DNA of 64,000 nucleotides from Brachypodium distachyon (GCF_000005505.3 NC_016133.3:44419237-44483236); one strand, 5' to 3'. Counted from the first letter of the stretch, positions 10,401-21,690 are shown. A program made the numbers and translations. Notes: generated by a model from the sequence alone, not told the origin.

Positions 10401-13056
10401 TGTCACCCTTGGATATGAGCACGCAATTCTCTTCAAGACAAATGGCCCAGCAGACAGCTGAGAAGTCCGCAAAGACTGTAAAATCTGCAAGATCAGTACG
10501 GCGTAGTCTGTCATATATAAGCGATGATAGTGATACTGAGATTGCTGGCACTGCATCAAGACCAATTTATAATATCATAAATACACCTGAAAGAACATTT
10601 AACAATACTAGTTTCCATTTACTTCCATCGAATGGAGTAACACGGACTGAAAGGATGACAACCAGATCCAAGTCAAAGGTAATCATACTTCCCATTTTTT
10701 ATGATTCTTTTTGCTTCAATCATGTTTGGTTGGGTAGATGTGCCACATTTACAGACAATCATTAAATAAATAATTGACCCACGTAATACATGCAGCAAAT
10801 CACAAAGCCTGGACTATGTTTGGTAGTTCAGAGACTTCATTCTGTAAAATTGTCTTACTGCCATTTGAAAATAACACTAGTGCCTCTTGAAAAATACACT
10901 GGTGCCTCTCTTAATTGCTGTTGAGGCCATGACAGACAGGTGTACATATACTGGTGTGCCCTTTTTGCAGTTTGCAGATTTTTTTGATTTGTTCAATACA
11001 TATGACTAACCATTGGCCATCCATCCACTGTGTGCTTCCCAGGAAGAAACTGTAAAAAATAATGGAGATGGGGGAACTATTGAGGACCCTGAGACTATTA
11101 TCAAGCAATTGAAGGATGAAAATTCATCATTAAAGGAACGGTAGATATTACTAGTACTTCATGCACTTCTTTTGTTTACATTTTACAGATAGCTGAATGG
11201 CCATTACTAGTCATGATCAATCAAAACATTGTCAAACCTTCACAAACTTTGAGTTAAAAATTTGGGTATTTTATGCCAGGACTTGCCATCTGCCACTTGT
11301 TTTTTCTTCTTCTTTTACTACAATTGGTATGTTATTGTTTTTGTATATAATTTGAATTTAGAAGTGGTTTATTCAGTCAAGTGGAGAAATAGAGAAACAT
11401 GGTTACAGGAAAAGGCTGTTTGCTCCTGAAAACCGGTGAATTGCTCCGATTTTTGGAGCCTTGTGAGTGACCAAATGGTAGTCGTTTAAATCCAAGTTGG
11501 CCTAAACTCTTAACCTAATATGAATCAAAATCATAACCTAGATTTCTGTAGTTAATCTTTAATGTAATCAACCATGGTGTCATCGGTAGTTGGGTACCGG
11601 GAAGAGTTCATGTGCCAGTGTATGAAGGAGGCATGTCAAGGGCCCTCCCTGTATGGCAGCAACCAACTACTAGGTGCAGCACAAGGAACCGATGGAGTCT
11701 GGTGCCAAACCACTAGAGTGGATCACCAGGGAGTTTATGTCACGGTTTGGGTGGCATGGTAGCTCTAGGCTTCTTAGTCCGTAGATCGGTTCTTCGTATG
11801 GCCTGTCACACTTGTGGATGTGGTCATGTGTTTTCGGTTGTTCAGAATGAGGTAAGACTTGAGGCTGTATGAGGCCGGGGATAATAAAGCTTCCATTATC
11901 CAAAAAAATATCCCAGTATCCCTTCTATGACTGTCATCTCCAGCACCATGGCTTACCAGCGCTCCCCGGAGCCATTCTCCCAACTTTGTTTTGTCCGTCA
12001 ATCCTAGGACCAGTACCAATTTCAGCTTATATGGTTTGTCGATACGAGGTTTTGGTGCGGGCATAGGCATTGGTTCTCCATGGTTTACATGAAATCAGAA
12101 TAAGAACGTGCAATATTAATTCTCTTCTTGATTCTTGTTCTTTTTACTGTGATAGTATGTTGAAGATGGAGGAGTCGATATTGAAGGAATTGCAGGCAGA
12201 GCAAGAGAAGAACAAGTGTCTGCTTGAGAGAGTAAGCAGTACTAAAATTACCAATTGAGCTCTTGGTGTTGTTTTCCTATCTTATGTTCATTTCCGGTTA
12301 CCTTGAGTATTACAATAATGTGTCGAGGAGGCGTTTCTTATGTGAATTGGTAGGTGTAATAATTATACAAGTATAAATCTTCTTGGTAGCCGTAAATAGA
12401 TGGACTGAACAGTGAACAGTGGATGTAATTTAAGCAGCTAGAACTTGAAAAATATACAGATTGGATCACAATAATGTATTTCCAACATGGTTTTTCTTCA
12501 TTTTGTTTTCTTTTTATGATTTTTAACACAATTGTTGACTTCACCAACTACATATTTTTGTAAGTTGCAGTGCTTATGTTTTGTCTATCCCATCTCTGAA
12601 CCATGTGTATCTATGGGCACAAAAGGCTACTGTTGAAAAGCCTTGAAGGCCTGAGGGTCAGGTTGCATTCTTTGTGAAGTAACCAAATTAAGTTTATTTC
12701 CTGTTTTTGTTTCCCAGGCGGAGAATGCACAGGCGCAGCTTGAAACTGCAAAAAAGGCGCTTGAAGCATTGAAGAATGCCTTTTCGGAAGAAATAAGGCG
12801 TCGGGAGCAAGAAGAACAGGATTTGAGAAACAAGCTGAAGGTTAGCTGGAATGCTGGATCTCTGCGGATGCAGCGTCTTCATTAATTTACAAAAATAATA
12901 TGGAATTCTCTCTAATTAATTTACATGCTTGCTCTTCTCCGTTTGCGTGACCTTGGCTCTCCCCTGCTTGCAACGCAGGAGGCATCTTGTACCATCCAGG
13001 ACCTGACGGAGCAGCTGAGTGCGGCAGCTAGGAGAAACTGTCGACGGAAGAGTTAA
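4435..13056 (+). CDS. MORC (microrchidia) GHKL-type ATPase, MORC4/7-like, 20 exons
   Basis: Exons: 4435-4771, 5742-5819, 5937-5971, 6054-6132, 6297-6389, 6505-6589, 7345-7420, 7753-7878, 8327-8425, 8508-8609, 8937-9095, 9189-9284, 9584-9635, 9712-9823, 9919-9989, 10257-10678, 11043-11140, 12156-12231, 12718-12840, 12979-13056. All introns are GT-AG, phases agree, and the sum is 2397 nt (798 aa plus stop). The GHKL ATPase has the N-box ELLDNSLDE (142-150, Asn146), DDGGGM (177-182), GYSAKSK (194-200) and YGNGFKTST (208-216). The S5-like transducer follows, about 290-500 (RGKEIEHHNI, GFNVYHRNRLIKPFW), then a Ser/Lys-rich linker and a C-terminal coiled coil (about 680-798). There is no CW finger, as in plant MORCs. 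The family compacts chromatin and acts in gene silencing and RNA-directed DNA methylation in the nucleus. CMSLGYSAKSK favours the MORC4/7 branch over MORC6. The start is the first ATG, 44 bp after an LTR. Confidence 0.93.
5027..5116. repeat. Small MITE-like inverted repeat in MORC intron 1
   Basis: GGGCCTGCTTGGA at the left is mirrored by TCCAAGCAGGAC at the right, enclosing about 65 bp. This is the hAT/PIF-like MITE pattern often seen in grass introns. No target duplication was settled. Confidence 0.5.
6925..6990. repeat. Stowaway-like MITE remnant in MORC intron 6
   Basis: TACTCCCTCGGTCC is a Stowaway-type left end with a following short hairpin (TTGTATAGA/TCTATACAA). No matching right end is present, so it is truncated. 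Confidence 0.5.
7472..7588. mobile_element. Stowaway MITE in MORC intron 7
   Basis: TACTCCCTCCGACCGG at the left mirrors CCGGCCGGAGGGAGTA at the right, with TA at both ends. The inside has the GTCTAGATACAT core typical of Triticeae Stowaway elements. Length is about 117 bp. It is non-autonomous, mobilised by a Tc1/mariner transposase. Confidence 0.88.
7890..7985. mobile_element. Stowaway MITE in MORC intron 8
   Basis: A 96-bp near-perfect inverted repeat, TACTCCCTCCAATCATAATA to the mirrored TATTATGGATTGGAGGGAGTA, with TA at each end. It begins 12 bp after the exon 8 donor site. Confidence 0.9.
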
Positions 13057-13660
13057 AAAGGAATAGACGTGCGGAATAAATAACCTCGCCGCAGCGGTGT
13101 GTCACGACTGTCATCGTCTTCTCGTCCTAAATCAATAATCGACGCTCTGGTGCGTCTATGTCCAGGACTCCTCCAGGCTCCAGGTAGTTAAAAGCTACTA
13201 TACAACGGAACTGTGTCTCAGTCCTGTTGTATGCTGTGCATATGCATGTATCAATTATTCAGGCGTGGAGGACGTATACACCTGTACCGAATAGTTTATA
13301 GAATCTAAATCGAAGGAAAACTGAATACCAGAGGCAGAGAAAAAAATAAAATAATAAATAATATTAAATAGTACGAATAATAAGATCCATCATCAGCATG
13401 CATGTAAGATCACAATTCACAAATGCATCGAATTCTATGATTTGTGCAGACATGTTACTGTTACAAAGTGTCGTACTCTCTCTGTCAATGTGCAGACATG
13501 CACAGCCTTATAAATTCCTTTTCTACCCCTGGCTGCACACCCAATCACCTTGCAGATAGCCCTCCATGACCCTTGGGCCAACCACAGGTGCTGCCGGAGC
13601 ATGACAAAAGATGCAGGCAGCAGGTTTTAAATAGTACGTTCCAAAAACTAGACGGAGGGA
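13057..13660. other. 3' flank of the MORC gene
   Basis: Contains AATAAA at about 13076 and a second A-rich AATAAT signal near 13130, so the 3' end of the transcript is expected here. From about 13320 to 13400 the sequence is A/T-rich and simple. No further gene is seen. Confidence 0.5.
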
Positions 13661-14652
13661 ATAGATATCATCATTAAAGCATAAGAACGCTTCCAATACG
13701 AAGGATGCCACAATGCAACCAAGATGGCAGTATTTCTTCATGGAACCTATAAATAGGTAGATAAATAATTAACGGGAGCACTATTGAAGCCAGCTCTCCT
13801 GCATACATAAGGAGTCTCTCGCAACGATGGAGGACACATAACATTTCAGAGCAACACAATTAGAGCAAACTACCTACTCTCTGTAATAAAGCAGCAGCGG
13901 CAGTGCCTCCTCTTACTTAATAAAGCCAATATCAAGGCAGCCTAACATAAGGTCAGGAATGTAGTAAGGAAATTACTTTATCTTTGTGTAAACCCTTCGG
14001 AGTTTCCAAAAAGAAAAATTGTATGTAAGCTATATTGTGAAATGAACTAGACTAGTATTTCTCTCGGTCTTGTTAGCATGTTTATACAGGATGAGTGCTT
14101 ATGCTAATAAGACTGAGGGAAATACTAAACTACTTTGTTCCACAATTTGGCTTATATACAGTTTTCCCTATCGGGAACCCTCGAAGGATCTACACAAAGA
14201 CAAAGTATATACCTTACTACCTTCCCGACCTTATGTTACAATGCCTTCATTATATTGGCTTTATTACCGTGGGAGGAGCTAGTGCTGCTACTACTATCAC
14301 TACTTCTACCACTACTGCTTCGACCAAGTAAATTGTTGGCTAACTGTCCTAACTCTTTTGCCGTTGATGGCTTGTGTTGTTCTGAAGTGTTGCGTGTATT
14401 TCATCTCTGCGAGAATCTCCTTATATAGGCAGGAAAGCTAGCTCCATAGTGTTCTCGTGAATTATTTATCTCTTCTTTCTTCTTGATCATGATACACCTT
14501 TTTATAGGTCCCTTAGCCTTTGTAGATTTTCTTTATAGGCTCATGAGTGCATGCATGAAGAAGATACAGATTTTGGGCTCCCATCTTGGTTGCATTGGAA
14601 CGTGGCATCTTTCATATCGGGATTGTTCTTGTGCTTCAATGATGGTATCTAC
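13661..14652. repeat. Long imperfect inverted repeat (hairpin) 0.6 kb 3' of MORC
   Basis: The left arm (13661-14079) is the reverse complement of the right arm (14101-14652), leaving a 21-base loop at 14080-14100. Innermost, 24 of 27 bases next to the loop pair. Further blocks match in order outwards: CACAAAGA(T/C)AAAGTA, GACCTTATGTTA, TTGGCTTTATTA, GAATTATTTATCT, CCATCTTGGTTGCATT, and finally (G/A)TGCTT(T/C)AATGATG. The right arm is longer because of insertions. No protein domain was recognised in either arm and no clean target duplication was found. It could be a foldback-type element or a hairpin-RNA source. Confidence 0.8.
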
Positions 14653-16750
14653 GACATTTTGTAGTAGTAACATTGCGGCCTTCTTTTCTGTTTCCTTAGC
14701 AATTTTTCGTCGGCGTACCACAAATCATAGGACCTGATCGCATGCGATCTTACATGCATGCTGATATTGGTCTTATTATTATTACTATTTAATATTATTC
14801 ATTTTATTTTATTTATTATTACTATTATGTTTTTTATTTGTTTCACCACAAGCCTTGGTGATGGTTGGTCCGCCCCATGGGGTTCATGTTCGCCGCAAGC
14901 CTTGCTCTTCGCTCCTTTGAAGCTCGCCATCAAAATCGACAACACTGGTCGGTGATAGGGGTGCTGGATTGTTTGGCATGCGCCTGCGGAGGCATAGGCC
15001 CCGCTCTTGGTCGGTTGTGGGGGACAGTCGGAGTCGCAGTTCGGGAGGTGTGTTGTGTGATGGCGATGACTTCTGTGTGCAACCTCGGCACCAATCTTCT
15101 TTCATCAAAGTGTGTCAAGTGCGTACGGGTGGCCAGATCGGTCAGTGTGGTCCCCTTATGTTGTCAATTTTGTATGGCATTGAGAGGTTTGTTACGGGAT
15201 TTTTTTTTCCTAATTAACTAGGAAACTCTCGTTTTCTATATTAATGGATTGAGTTTTTCAGACTACAGTTCAAAAATAAAATAAAATAACTATCCTAGTA
15301 ATGATATATATTGTTTGTATGGATTTTAACAAACAAATATAGAGTTATAGATGTTGGTAGATTTTTCCATAAACTTAATCGTTTAAAGTTTTAACTTACA
15401 ACAAAACAAGAACATCCTATAATTTAAAACAACCTAAAGGCTATCTAGTACATTGCACTTTCCATATCCGTCATTGCCTGGCTAAGATTAACCAGCTAAT
15501 GACCAACCCCTACCATTATCCTTAAAACAAAGGTATCATGTAGAAACAAACATCTTCTAAATTTTATTTCAACGTTACATATGAATGGCACGTGATGAAT
15601 ACGCAATAAAAAATGTTTGAATCCGGAGAAATCTAAATTTCTGAAAAGCAAATACACTGACGGTGCAACAACTTGTAAATCAGGTTCACTTTGGTTCATC
15701 AACTCGGAAATATAAACTTGTCCATTTTGTATTTGTTTAGTCCAAACAAATCGCTCTTTTAAGTCACCATGCATGTGTGTCTTGATGTGACACCGGAGGG
15801 GCTCGGGTTGGGCGGGATGGTAGTTTTGAAAAAAAAAACCATTTAGCACACATGAGGAAGGTAGGGAGTCACCAAGGACACCCCCCCCCACCCACCCACC
15901 ATTTTTTTTTGCAAACCCACTTCTTCCACCTCATACATCCTCATAACCTGCACCTCTTCTATCCTCTATCTCTTCGTCCGAGTGAGGGAGACGAACTCAA
16001 AGGCGATTGTGCGTGATGACGGTGACATTGGGCTTGCGAGATTGATGGGGCGCAAACTCCCTTCTGTGCAGAGTATTGCACTATAGGGTCAATGCCAATT
16101 GGCATAAAAAATATCCTTGTACTCGTGATCCCACTTCCAAAAGTCACAACCATGGCCATGATTCTACCAACATGAACAAAAACCAAAGGGTGAGCAGCAA
16201 GAGGAAAAAAGGCAAAACCAAATAGATTTAGGTGTACATACCACACATTTGTAGAAATCTTTGAGACAATGCTCTTGTGTCCGAGAGGTGTATATTCTAA
16301 CCCTCCTGTAGTTGTACTACGTGCACATCACGAGCGGAATGCGAGGCCGCACGCTCTTGCACCAAGCTCAGTCTTGCCTTCCGGCTATATGACGTCAACA
16401 TGAATACACAGAAAAAAAAAGACAAAGAGTAGACGAAGGGGTCCGACAAGAATCGGGGGCAGGGGCTTAAAAAGAGTAGTTTGGACTAAACAAATACAAA
16501 ATGAAAAGGTTTTGGCTACGGATTTAAGGATTTCTATGTTGTTGGACCAAAGTGAGCGAGATTTATAAGTTGTTGTACCATGGGTGCAATTTAATCAAAT
16601 TTGATTTTCGAGATCTAAAAGAGGTGCTACAGTATATTATTTGAAAACAGAGACCACAAAAGAGAGAGGAGATTTCCAGTGGTCTGAAACTCCAAACGCC
16701 ATCCACTCTGACTCCATCGTCACTGCGCACCACTAAGCCGAGCGCGCGCA
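14653..16750. other. Intergenic, nothing recognised
   Basis: About 2.1 kb between the hairpin and the PPR gene. It contains an A/T-rich stretch (14760-14840), a run of C followed by CCACC repeats (15879-15900) and several short open frames on both strands without recognisable domains. The last 100 bp before 16751 should include the PPR leader; no clear TATA box was fixed. Confidence 0.5.
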
Positions 16751-18871
16751 ATGCAACCCCCAACCACTGCCACCGTCTTCTCCAAGCCTCTAGTTCCTGC
16801 CGCTGCCGCCTCCGCCCATGCCTTTCCGGCTCGGACCAACCCTAAACCCTGCAGGATCCATCTCCGTCTCCGCCTCCGCCTTTCCACCGCGGCCACCTCC
16901 AGATGGGTCAACCCGCGGGTCCCGCCCCGCCGCGGCGCGGCCAACGACCGGCTCCACCACTTCATCCGCCTCGGCGACCTCGACGCTGCGCTCCAGCTGG
17001 TAGGATCCATGTCCGAGCCCCCGGCCGTCGTCCCCTGCACGCTACTCATCAAGAAGCTCTGCGCCGCGGGTCGCCTCGCCGACGCGGAGGGCGTGCTCCG
17101 GGCTTCGGAGGCCGCCGACGCCGTCGACCACAACACCCTCGTCGCCGGGTATTGCCGCGCGGGTCGTCTCGCCGACGCCGAGCGCATGCTCCGGTCCCTG
17201 GCTGCCTCCGGCGCAGCCGACGTCGTCACGTACAACACCCTCATCGCCGGGTACTGCCGCGGCGGCCGGCTCGAGGACGCCCGCCTCCTCGTCGCCTCCA
17301 TGCCCCCCGCGCCCAACTCCTATGCCTACAACACCCTGCTCAAGGGCTTGTGCAGTGCCAAGCAGTGGGGCGACGCCGAGGAGCTCGTCGAGGAGATGAC
17401 CCGGAATGATTCACCTCCAGATGATCTCACATTCGGTATGTTGATCCATTCCTTCTGCCAAAGTGGGTTGGTTGACCGTGCAATGGGAATTCTGGATCGA
17501 ATGTCAAAGTGCGGGTGCACTCCGGGTGCCATCGTATACAATGAAATTATCAGTTGCTTTGCAGAGCTAGGGCGTGTGAAGGAGGCCCTTCACTTGTTTA
17601 GCTGTATGCCGTGCAAGCCTGATATCTTTAGTTACAATGCTGTTTTGAAAGGACTGTGTCGAGCTGAGCGCTGGGAGGACGCAGGGGAGCTTATCACTGA
17701 GATGGTTAGAAAGGATTGCTCTCCAGATGAAGTCACATTCAACACAGTAATCAGTTTCTTGTGCCACAAGGGGTTGGTTGATTGTGCACTAGAAGTTGTC
17801 GACCAAATGCCAAAGTACGGACGTAAGCCTGATAATTTCACTTACAGTGCTCTTATCAATGCCTTCTCTGAACAAGGGTGTGTGGAAGATGCTCTTGAGT
17901 TACTAAGAAGCATGCCCTGCAGTCCTAACACTGTTTGCTACAAATCTGTATTGAAGGGTCTGTGCAGAGATGGTCAGTGGGAGGATGTTGGCCAGCTTAT
18001 AGGTGAGATGGTTAGAAACGACTGCGCCCCTGATGAAATGGTATTTGGGTTAATCATTGACTGTTTGTGCCAAAGAGGGCTGGTTGACTGTGGACTTGAA
18101 GTTCTTCAAGAAGTTCCAAATTATGGATGCTCCCCTGATGTTGTCATGTACACTTCTCTTCTTAATGGGTTTGCTGAATATGGGCGTGTGGATGATTCCC
18201 TCAAGTTATTTAAAAGCATGACGTGCAAACCTAATACAGTTACCTATAACTATGTGTTGATGGGTTTATGTAAAGTTGAGCTATGGGAGGATGCTGGGAA
18301 GCTTATTGACGAGATGGTTGGGCAGGAGTGTCCTCCAAATGAAATGACATTTAGTATCCTTATCAGCTCCTTGTGCCAAAAAGGATTGGTTGAGTGTGCA
18401 ATTGATGTTTTTGAGAAAATGCAAATGTACGGATGCACACCTAATGTCATCATTTATAGCACACTTAACAATGGTCTTTCTGAAAAGGGATGTGTTGACA
18501 ACGCCCTCAAGTTACTAAACAACATGTCGTGCAAGGCTGACACCATTTGTTATAGCTCTGCGTTGAAGGGCTTGTGTAGGGCTGAGCTGTGGGAGGATGC
18601 TGGGGAGCTTATAGTCGAAATGTTTCGAAAAGATTGCCCCCCAGATGAGGTCACATTTAGTATAATAATAACTAATTTGTGCCAACAAGGGTTTGTCGAG
18701 TATGCAACTGAAGTCTCAGATCTAATGCTAAAGTATGAATGCACGCCTAATATTGTAATTTACAGTTCTCTCATAAATGGTTTCTCAGAACATGGCCATC
18801 TGGAAGATGCTCTCAAGTTACTTAGAAGCATGCCATGTGAGCCTGACACATCTGTTACAGCGCTGCCCTGA
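16751..18871 (+). CDS. P-class pentatricopeptide repeat (PPR) protein, C-terminus probably lost by frameshift
   Basis: A 706-aa intronless ORF, as is usual for plant PPR genes. Residues 1-60 are rich in Ala, Ser, Arg and Pro with few acids, an organelle transit peptide; mitochondria or plastid cannot be decided. From about residue 90 onward come about 17 PPR motifs of 33-35 aa (for example TYNTLIAGYCRGGRLEDA and PDEVTFNTVISFLCHKGLVD). No E, DYW or SMR domain is seen, so it is P-class. Such proteins bind organelle RNA, one base per repeat, and affect its stability, splicing or translation. Repeats come in sets of three with an exact 306-bp period from 17342 to 18566. The ORF ends at a TGA created by a one-base deletion at about 18852; homologous repeats continue in another frame. 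It could be a functional shortened protein or a young pseudogene. Confidence 0.82.
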   Translation: MQPPTTATVFSKPLVPAAAASAHAFPARTNPKPCRIHLRLRLRLSTAATSRWVNPRVPPRRGAANDRLHHFIRLGDLDAALQLVGSMSEPPAVVPCTLLIKKLCAAGRLADAEGVLRASEAADAVDHNTLVAGYCRAGRLADAERMLRSLAASGAADVVTYNTLIAGYCRGGRLEDARLLVASMPPAPNSYAYNTLLKGLCSAKQWGDAEELVEEMTRNDSPPDDLTFGMLIHSFCQSGLVDRAMGILDRMSKCGCTPGAIVYNEIISCFAELGRVKEALHLFSCMPCKPDIFSYNAVLKGLCRAERWEDAGELITEMVRKDCSPDEVTFNTVISFLCHKGLVDCALEVVDQMPKYGRKPDNFTYSALINAFSEQGCVEDALELLRSMPCSPNTVCYKSVLKGLCRDGQWEDVGQLIGEMVRNDCAPDEMVFGLIIDCLCQRGLVDCGLEVLQEVPNYGCSPDVVMYTSLLNGFAEYGRVDDSLKLFKSMTCKPNTVTYNYVLMGLCKVELWEDAGKLIDEMVGQECPPNEMTFSILISSLCQKGLVECAIDVFEKMQMYGCTPNVIIYSTLNNGLSEKGCVDNALKLLNNMSCKADTICYSSALKGLCRAELWEDAGELIVEMFRKDCPPDEVTFSIIITNLCQQGFVEYATEVSDLMLKYECTPNIVIYSSLINGFSEHGHLEDALKLLRSMPCEPDTSVTALP

Positions 18872-19178
18872 AAGGTTTGTGTAGATCAAAGCGATGGGAG
18901 GATGCCCGGGAGCTTATAGCTGAAATGTTTAGAGAGGAGTGCCCAGTAGATGAAGCAGTATTCAGCATACTCATTGATTCGTTATGCCGGAATGGATTGC
19001 TTGACTTGGCGACTGAAGTTTTTGAGCAAATGCCAAAGTACAGATGTACTCCTAATATGGTGATATACAACTCCGTTGTTAATGGCTTTTCTGAGCAAGG
19101 ACGTGTCGATGAAGCCTCAAGTTATTAAACAACATGTCATGAAAGTTTAGAACCATTTTCGGTCAGAAAGCATTGAAG
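17342..19178 (+). repeat. 306-bp higher-order repeat inside the PPR gene
   Basis: The codon pair for K-G/L-C (AAG GGC TTG TGC and variants) recurs at 17342, 17648, 17954, 18260 and 18566, exactly 306 bp (102 aa, three PPR motifs) apart. The next starts at 18871 and 19176, intervals of 305 each. The array therefore grew by duplication of three-motif blocks, and each 305 interval marks one lost base. Confidence 0.85.
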
Positions 19179-19350
19179 AGCTTAGAGTTGAGAGAATGCT
19201 AATGGCCTAAGGTATTATTCAGGGAGGTATGCATCCCTGATGAGATGAAGTGGCATATATCATAGTCACTAACTGCTTGTGACAGAAAACTTTGGGCCAG
19301 GAGTGCAACTGCAGTTCATGAGCATGGATAGAATCTTCACGGTGTGGTTC
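18872..19350 (+). pseudogene. Decayed 3' end of the PPR gene
   Basis: The +1 frame reads on at once with KGLCRSKRWEDARELIAEM and PDxxFSILIDSL-type repeats to about 19128, so these belonged to the preceding ORF. A second single-base deletion (GCC CTC AAG has become GCC TCA AG at about 19113) shifts the frame again and TAA follows. After that, traces such as ATGTC(A)TGAAAG and CCTGATGAGATGAA can be aligned to the next repeat, now with stops. Similarity fades near 19350. Confidence 0.8.
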
Positions 19351-20114
19351 TCATTGGCTTTCTAGCTTATATGGGTGAGTGATACGGATACCCCCTCCTC
19401 AATTTACTGCCCTGGAAACTGGGTGCTTGTCAATGGAATTTCTCATTAGACTTAGACATCAATATTTCTACCATGAGAGCTGATCAATATATTAAATTCG
19501 AGTGAAAGAAAACAGATCGGTGAAGGACTACATCCAATTGAAATGAAGGCCATGCTAATTCTAAGCGTAAGATATTTGTTGTGTTTACAAGTCAATGGTC
19601 TTGCTTGGTCAGAAATATTGTTAAGGTAACGACAAATATCTCACCATGTTTTGATTGTTCCTGGTGTTCCTGTTCTTGCGGTTCATTGTTGAATTATCAT
19701 TGAGCTATTCGGTTGTGCATCTGCTGAGTGCTACTGCTTGACTGTTTTGCAGGAACGAAATATAGTGATCAGTAATGGAGATTGCTGAAATATCGATTAA
19801 TTGCAGCCTCTTGCCAGAGAACCAATTGGATGAACATTCAATCAAATATAATCAGGGGTCAGTTGCAACTTACAAGGGGCCTAGCAGTTTAAGAACAGTG
19901 CCTCTGAGAATCACTAAAAAATAGGCCAGACCTTCACTTAACAATTGGGTGGCCAATACAGATTGAATTTTTCAAATAGGTGGGAAGGGTGACTTATGCC
20001 AAGAGCTAATTCTGTATAAGTTTACTGGAATTTGTGTGAGATATGTGCATGTGGAAGATGCAGATTACGTCTTTGATGAACAGAATATAAAGCAGTTAGT
20101 TTCAACTTCCAGTT
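19351..20114. other. Intergenic, nothing recognised
   Basis: No ORF with a recognisable domain and no clear repeat. It may include the former 3' flank of the PPR gene. Confidence 0.4.
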
Positions 20115-20379
20115 AGTGGAGACTGATTGCGCCCAACTTATTGTTCACGGGCGAAGGGGGAGCTGGGATGATCCTAAAAGACAGCACTGGAGCAACGTTT
20201 AGTGCTGTCCGTTATTTGCCGTCCTGCGGAGATGCTTTTGAGGCCGAATTGGCTGCATGCACGGAGGGCTTGCCCATAGCCGTCCAAGCTCCAAAGGACT
20301 GAGCTGCAGTTCACGCCGAATTGGCTGCATGCACGGAGGGCTTGCCCATAGCCGTCCAAACTCCAAAGGACTGAGCTGC
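20115..20379 (+). pseudogene. LINE-type RNase H (RVT_3) fragment, first part
   Basis: From 20157 the frame reads GGAGMILKDSTGATFSAV, then PSCGDAFEAELAACTEGL, the usual start and first acidic motif of the RNase H-like domain at the end of plant L1-type LINE ORF2. A preceding piece at 20115-20149 repeats the later VETDCxQLIV motif (also at 23901), so the region has been locally duplicated. A 72-bp tandem duplication (20243-20386) repeats AELAACTEGLPIAVQ and adds stops. The reading is taken up again at 23885, across a 3.5-kb insertion. Confidence 0.7.
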
Positions 20380-20386
20380 GCCAAAG
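20243..20386 (+). repeat. 72-bp tandem duplication in the RNase H fragment
   Basis: GCCGAATTGGCTGCATGC recurs at 20243 and 20315 with the rest of the 72-bp unit nearly identical. The unit is a multiple of three, so both copies read the same 24 residues, each with an in-frame TGA. Confidence 0.85.
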
Positions 20387-20660
20387 TTCACGGTGACTCC
20401 ACCGCTATCTTGCCTCCCATGGATACCGATGGATCTGCATCGTGTATTGATCAGACGGTCCGGGAAAATCGTGGGTTCTGAAGCCTATTTGACTAATTTT
20501 CTAGGCCTGCACAGAGTCTTGTCATGTCGGGCTTGTCAGATGGCCCACCTTTTTGCCAGGCCCGGCTCAACGAGTCTCTCCTCTCGTTCTTTTCTCTTCC
20601 TCCCCACCGAAGCCCTCCTCTCCTGTACCTGCCGCTACCGAGCCGCCGTTACTCCTCCGG

Positions 20661-20845
20661 CACTGAGGGCGGCCGCCGGCCGGTCGCCTCTCCCGTCCCC
20701 TTCCCTGCTCCCGACGCTTCCCCTCTCCTGCGCCCTGGACCTGAGGCCGTCGGTACTCCTCCGCCACAGAGGGCGGCTGCTGGCCGGTCGCCTCTCCCGT
20801 CCCCTTCCCTGCTCCCGAGGCTTCCCCTCCTCTTGCGCCATGGCC
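20661..20845. repeat. 104-bp tandem duplication, GC-rich
   Basis: CGGTCGCCTCTCCCGTCCCC occurs at 20681 and 20785, with the surrounding sequence (GAGGGCGGC, CTTCCCTGCTCCCGA) also repeated. Two copies, the second incomplete. Confidence 0.8.
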
Positions 20846-21690
20846 GGACGGGGCCAGATCCAGCCGCCCTCGGCCCTGCCAACGCCGGATCCAGCCTTCC
20901 TTGGTCCTGCCGACGCCGGATCCGGGTGAGTTCTCTCTCCCCTTCTCCCTCTCTCTCCCTCTCAGACTCTCTCCATCACACTCTGTCCCTCTCTTAACTC
21001 TGCTGCAGACGAGCGAGGAGATACGAAGTAGGGCGCAGCCGCCGCCGGCCTCCGCCATCGCCGCCGGTCCCTAGATGTTCTTGACTTCTTGTACGTGTAT
21101 GTACTTTGTTCCCAAAAATCTTGTATTTTTCGTCATGTACTTTGTTCCCAACCATCTTGCATATCATGTACTTCCTTCCCAACATGCTTATATATATATC
21201 ATGTGCTTTGTTCCAATCATGTACTTTGTTTTTGTTCTTTGTCCTACTCTTTCGCAAGTATTTTCATAGCCACATTTACTTCATTTTTGTACTTCTGGTT
21301 TAGCATATAATTAGAGCTCAATACGAGTACTGCTACTTGTATTAGTGCAAGTTTTGTTTTTCAAATGTATGTGCTATTTACCAGATTGGACGATATGTAC
21401 CTTAGGGCTTCATTTGCCACATCATGTACTTCGGATGTACTTTAGGTTTATCATATAATCAGTGATTTGAGTACGGGTACTTGTGTTAGTGCGAGTTTTT
21501 CAATATATGTACTTCAGATTGTGGAAGTAGTTTCCAATTTGTACTTGATATATTCCATGAAGTAATTAATTACCTTCATGTACTTGGTGTACCTGGATTA
21601 ACCCATGAAGTAATTAATTACTTGTACTTCATATTGTACTTAGCTTCTGTTTAACCGTCTCAGTTTTTCAATAAATCTACTTCAGATTGT

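Noticed and set aside
15496..15891. 131-aa minus-strand ORF
   Set aside because: No domain, odd composition, and it begins in a poly-C tract.
16720..17409. Minus-strand 198-aa ORF and plus-strand 168-aa ORF
   Set aside because: Other-frame shadows of the GC-rich 5' part of the PPR gene.
20393..21058. Plus and minus ORFs of 157-178 aa
   Set aside because: Composition effect in GC-rich, tandemly duplicated DNA; Pro/Ser/Arg-rich with no domain, open in several frames at once.
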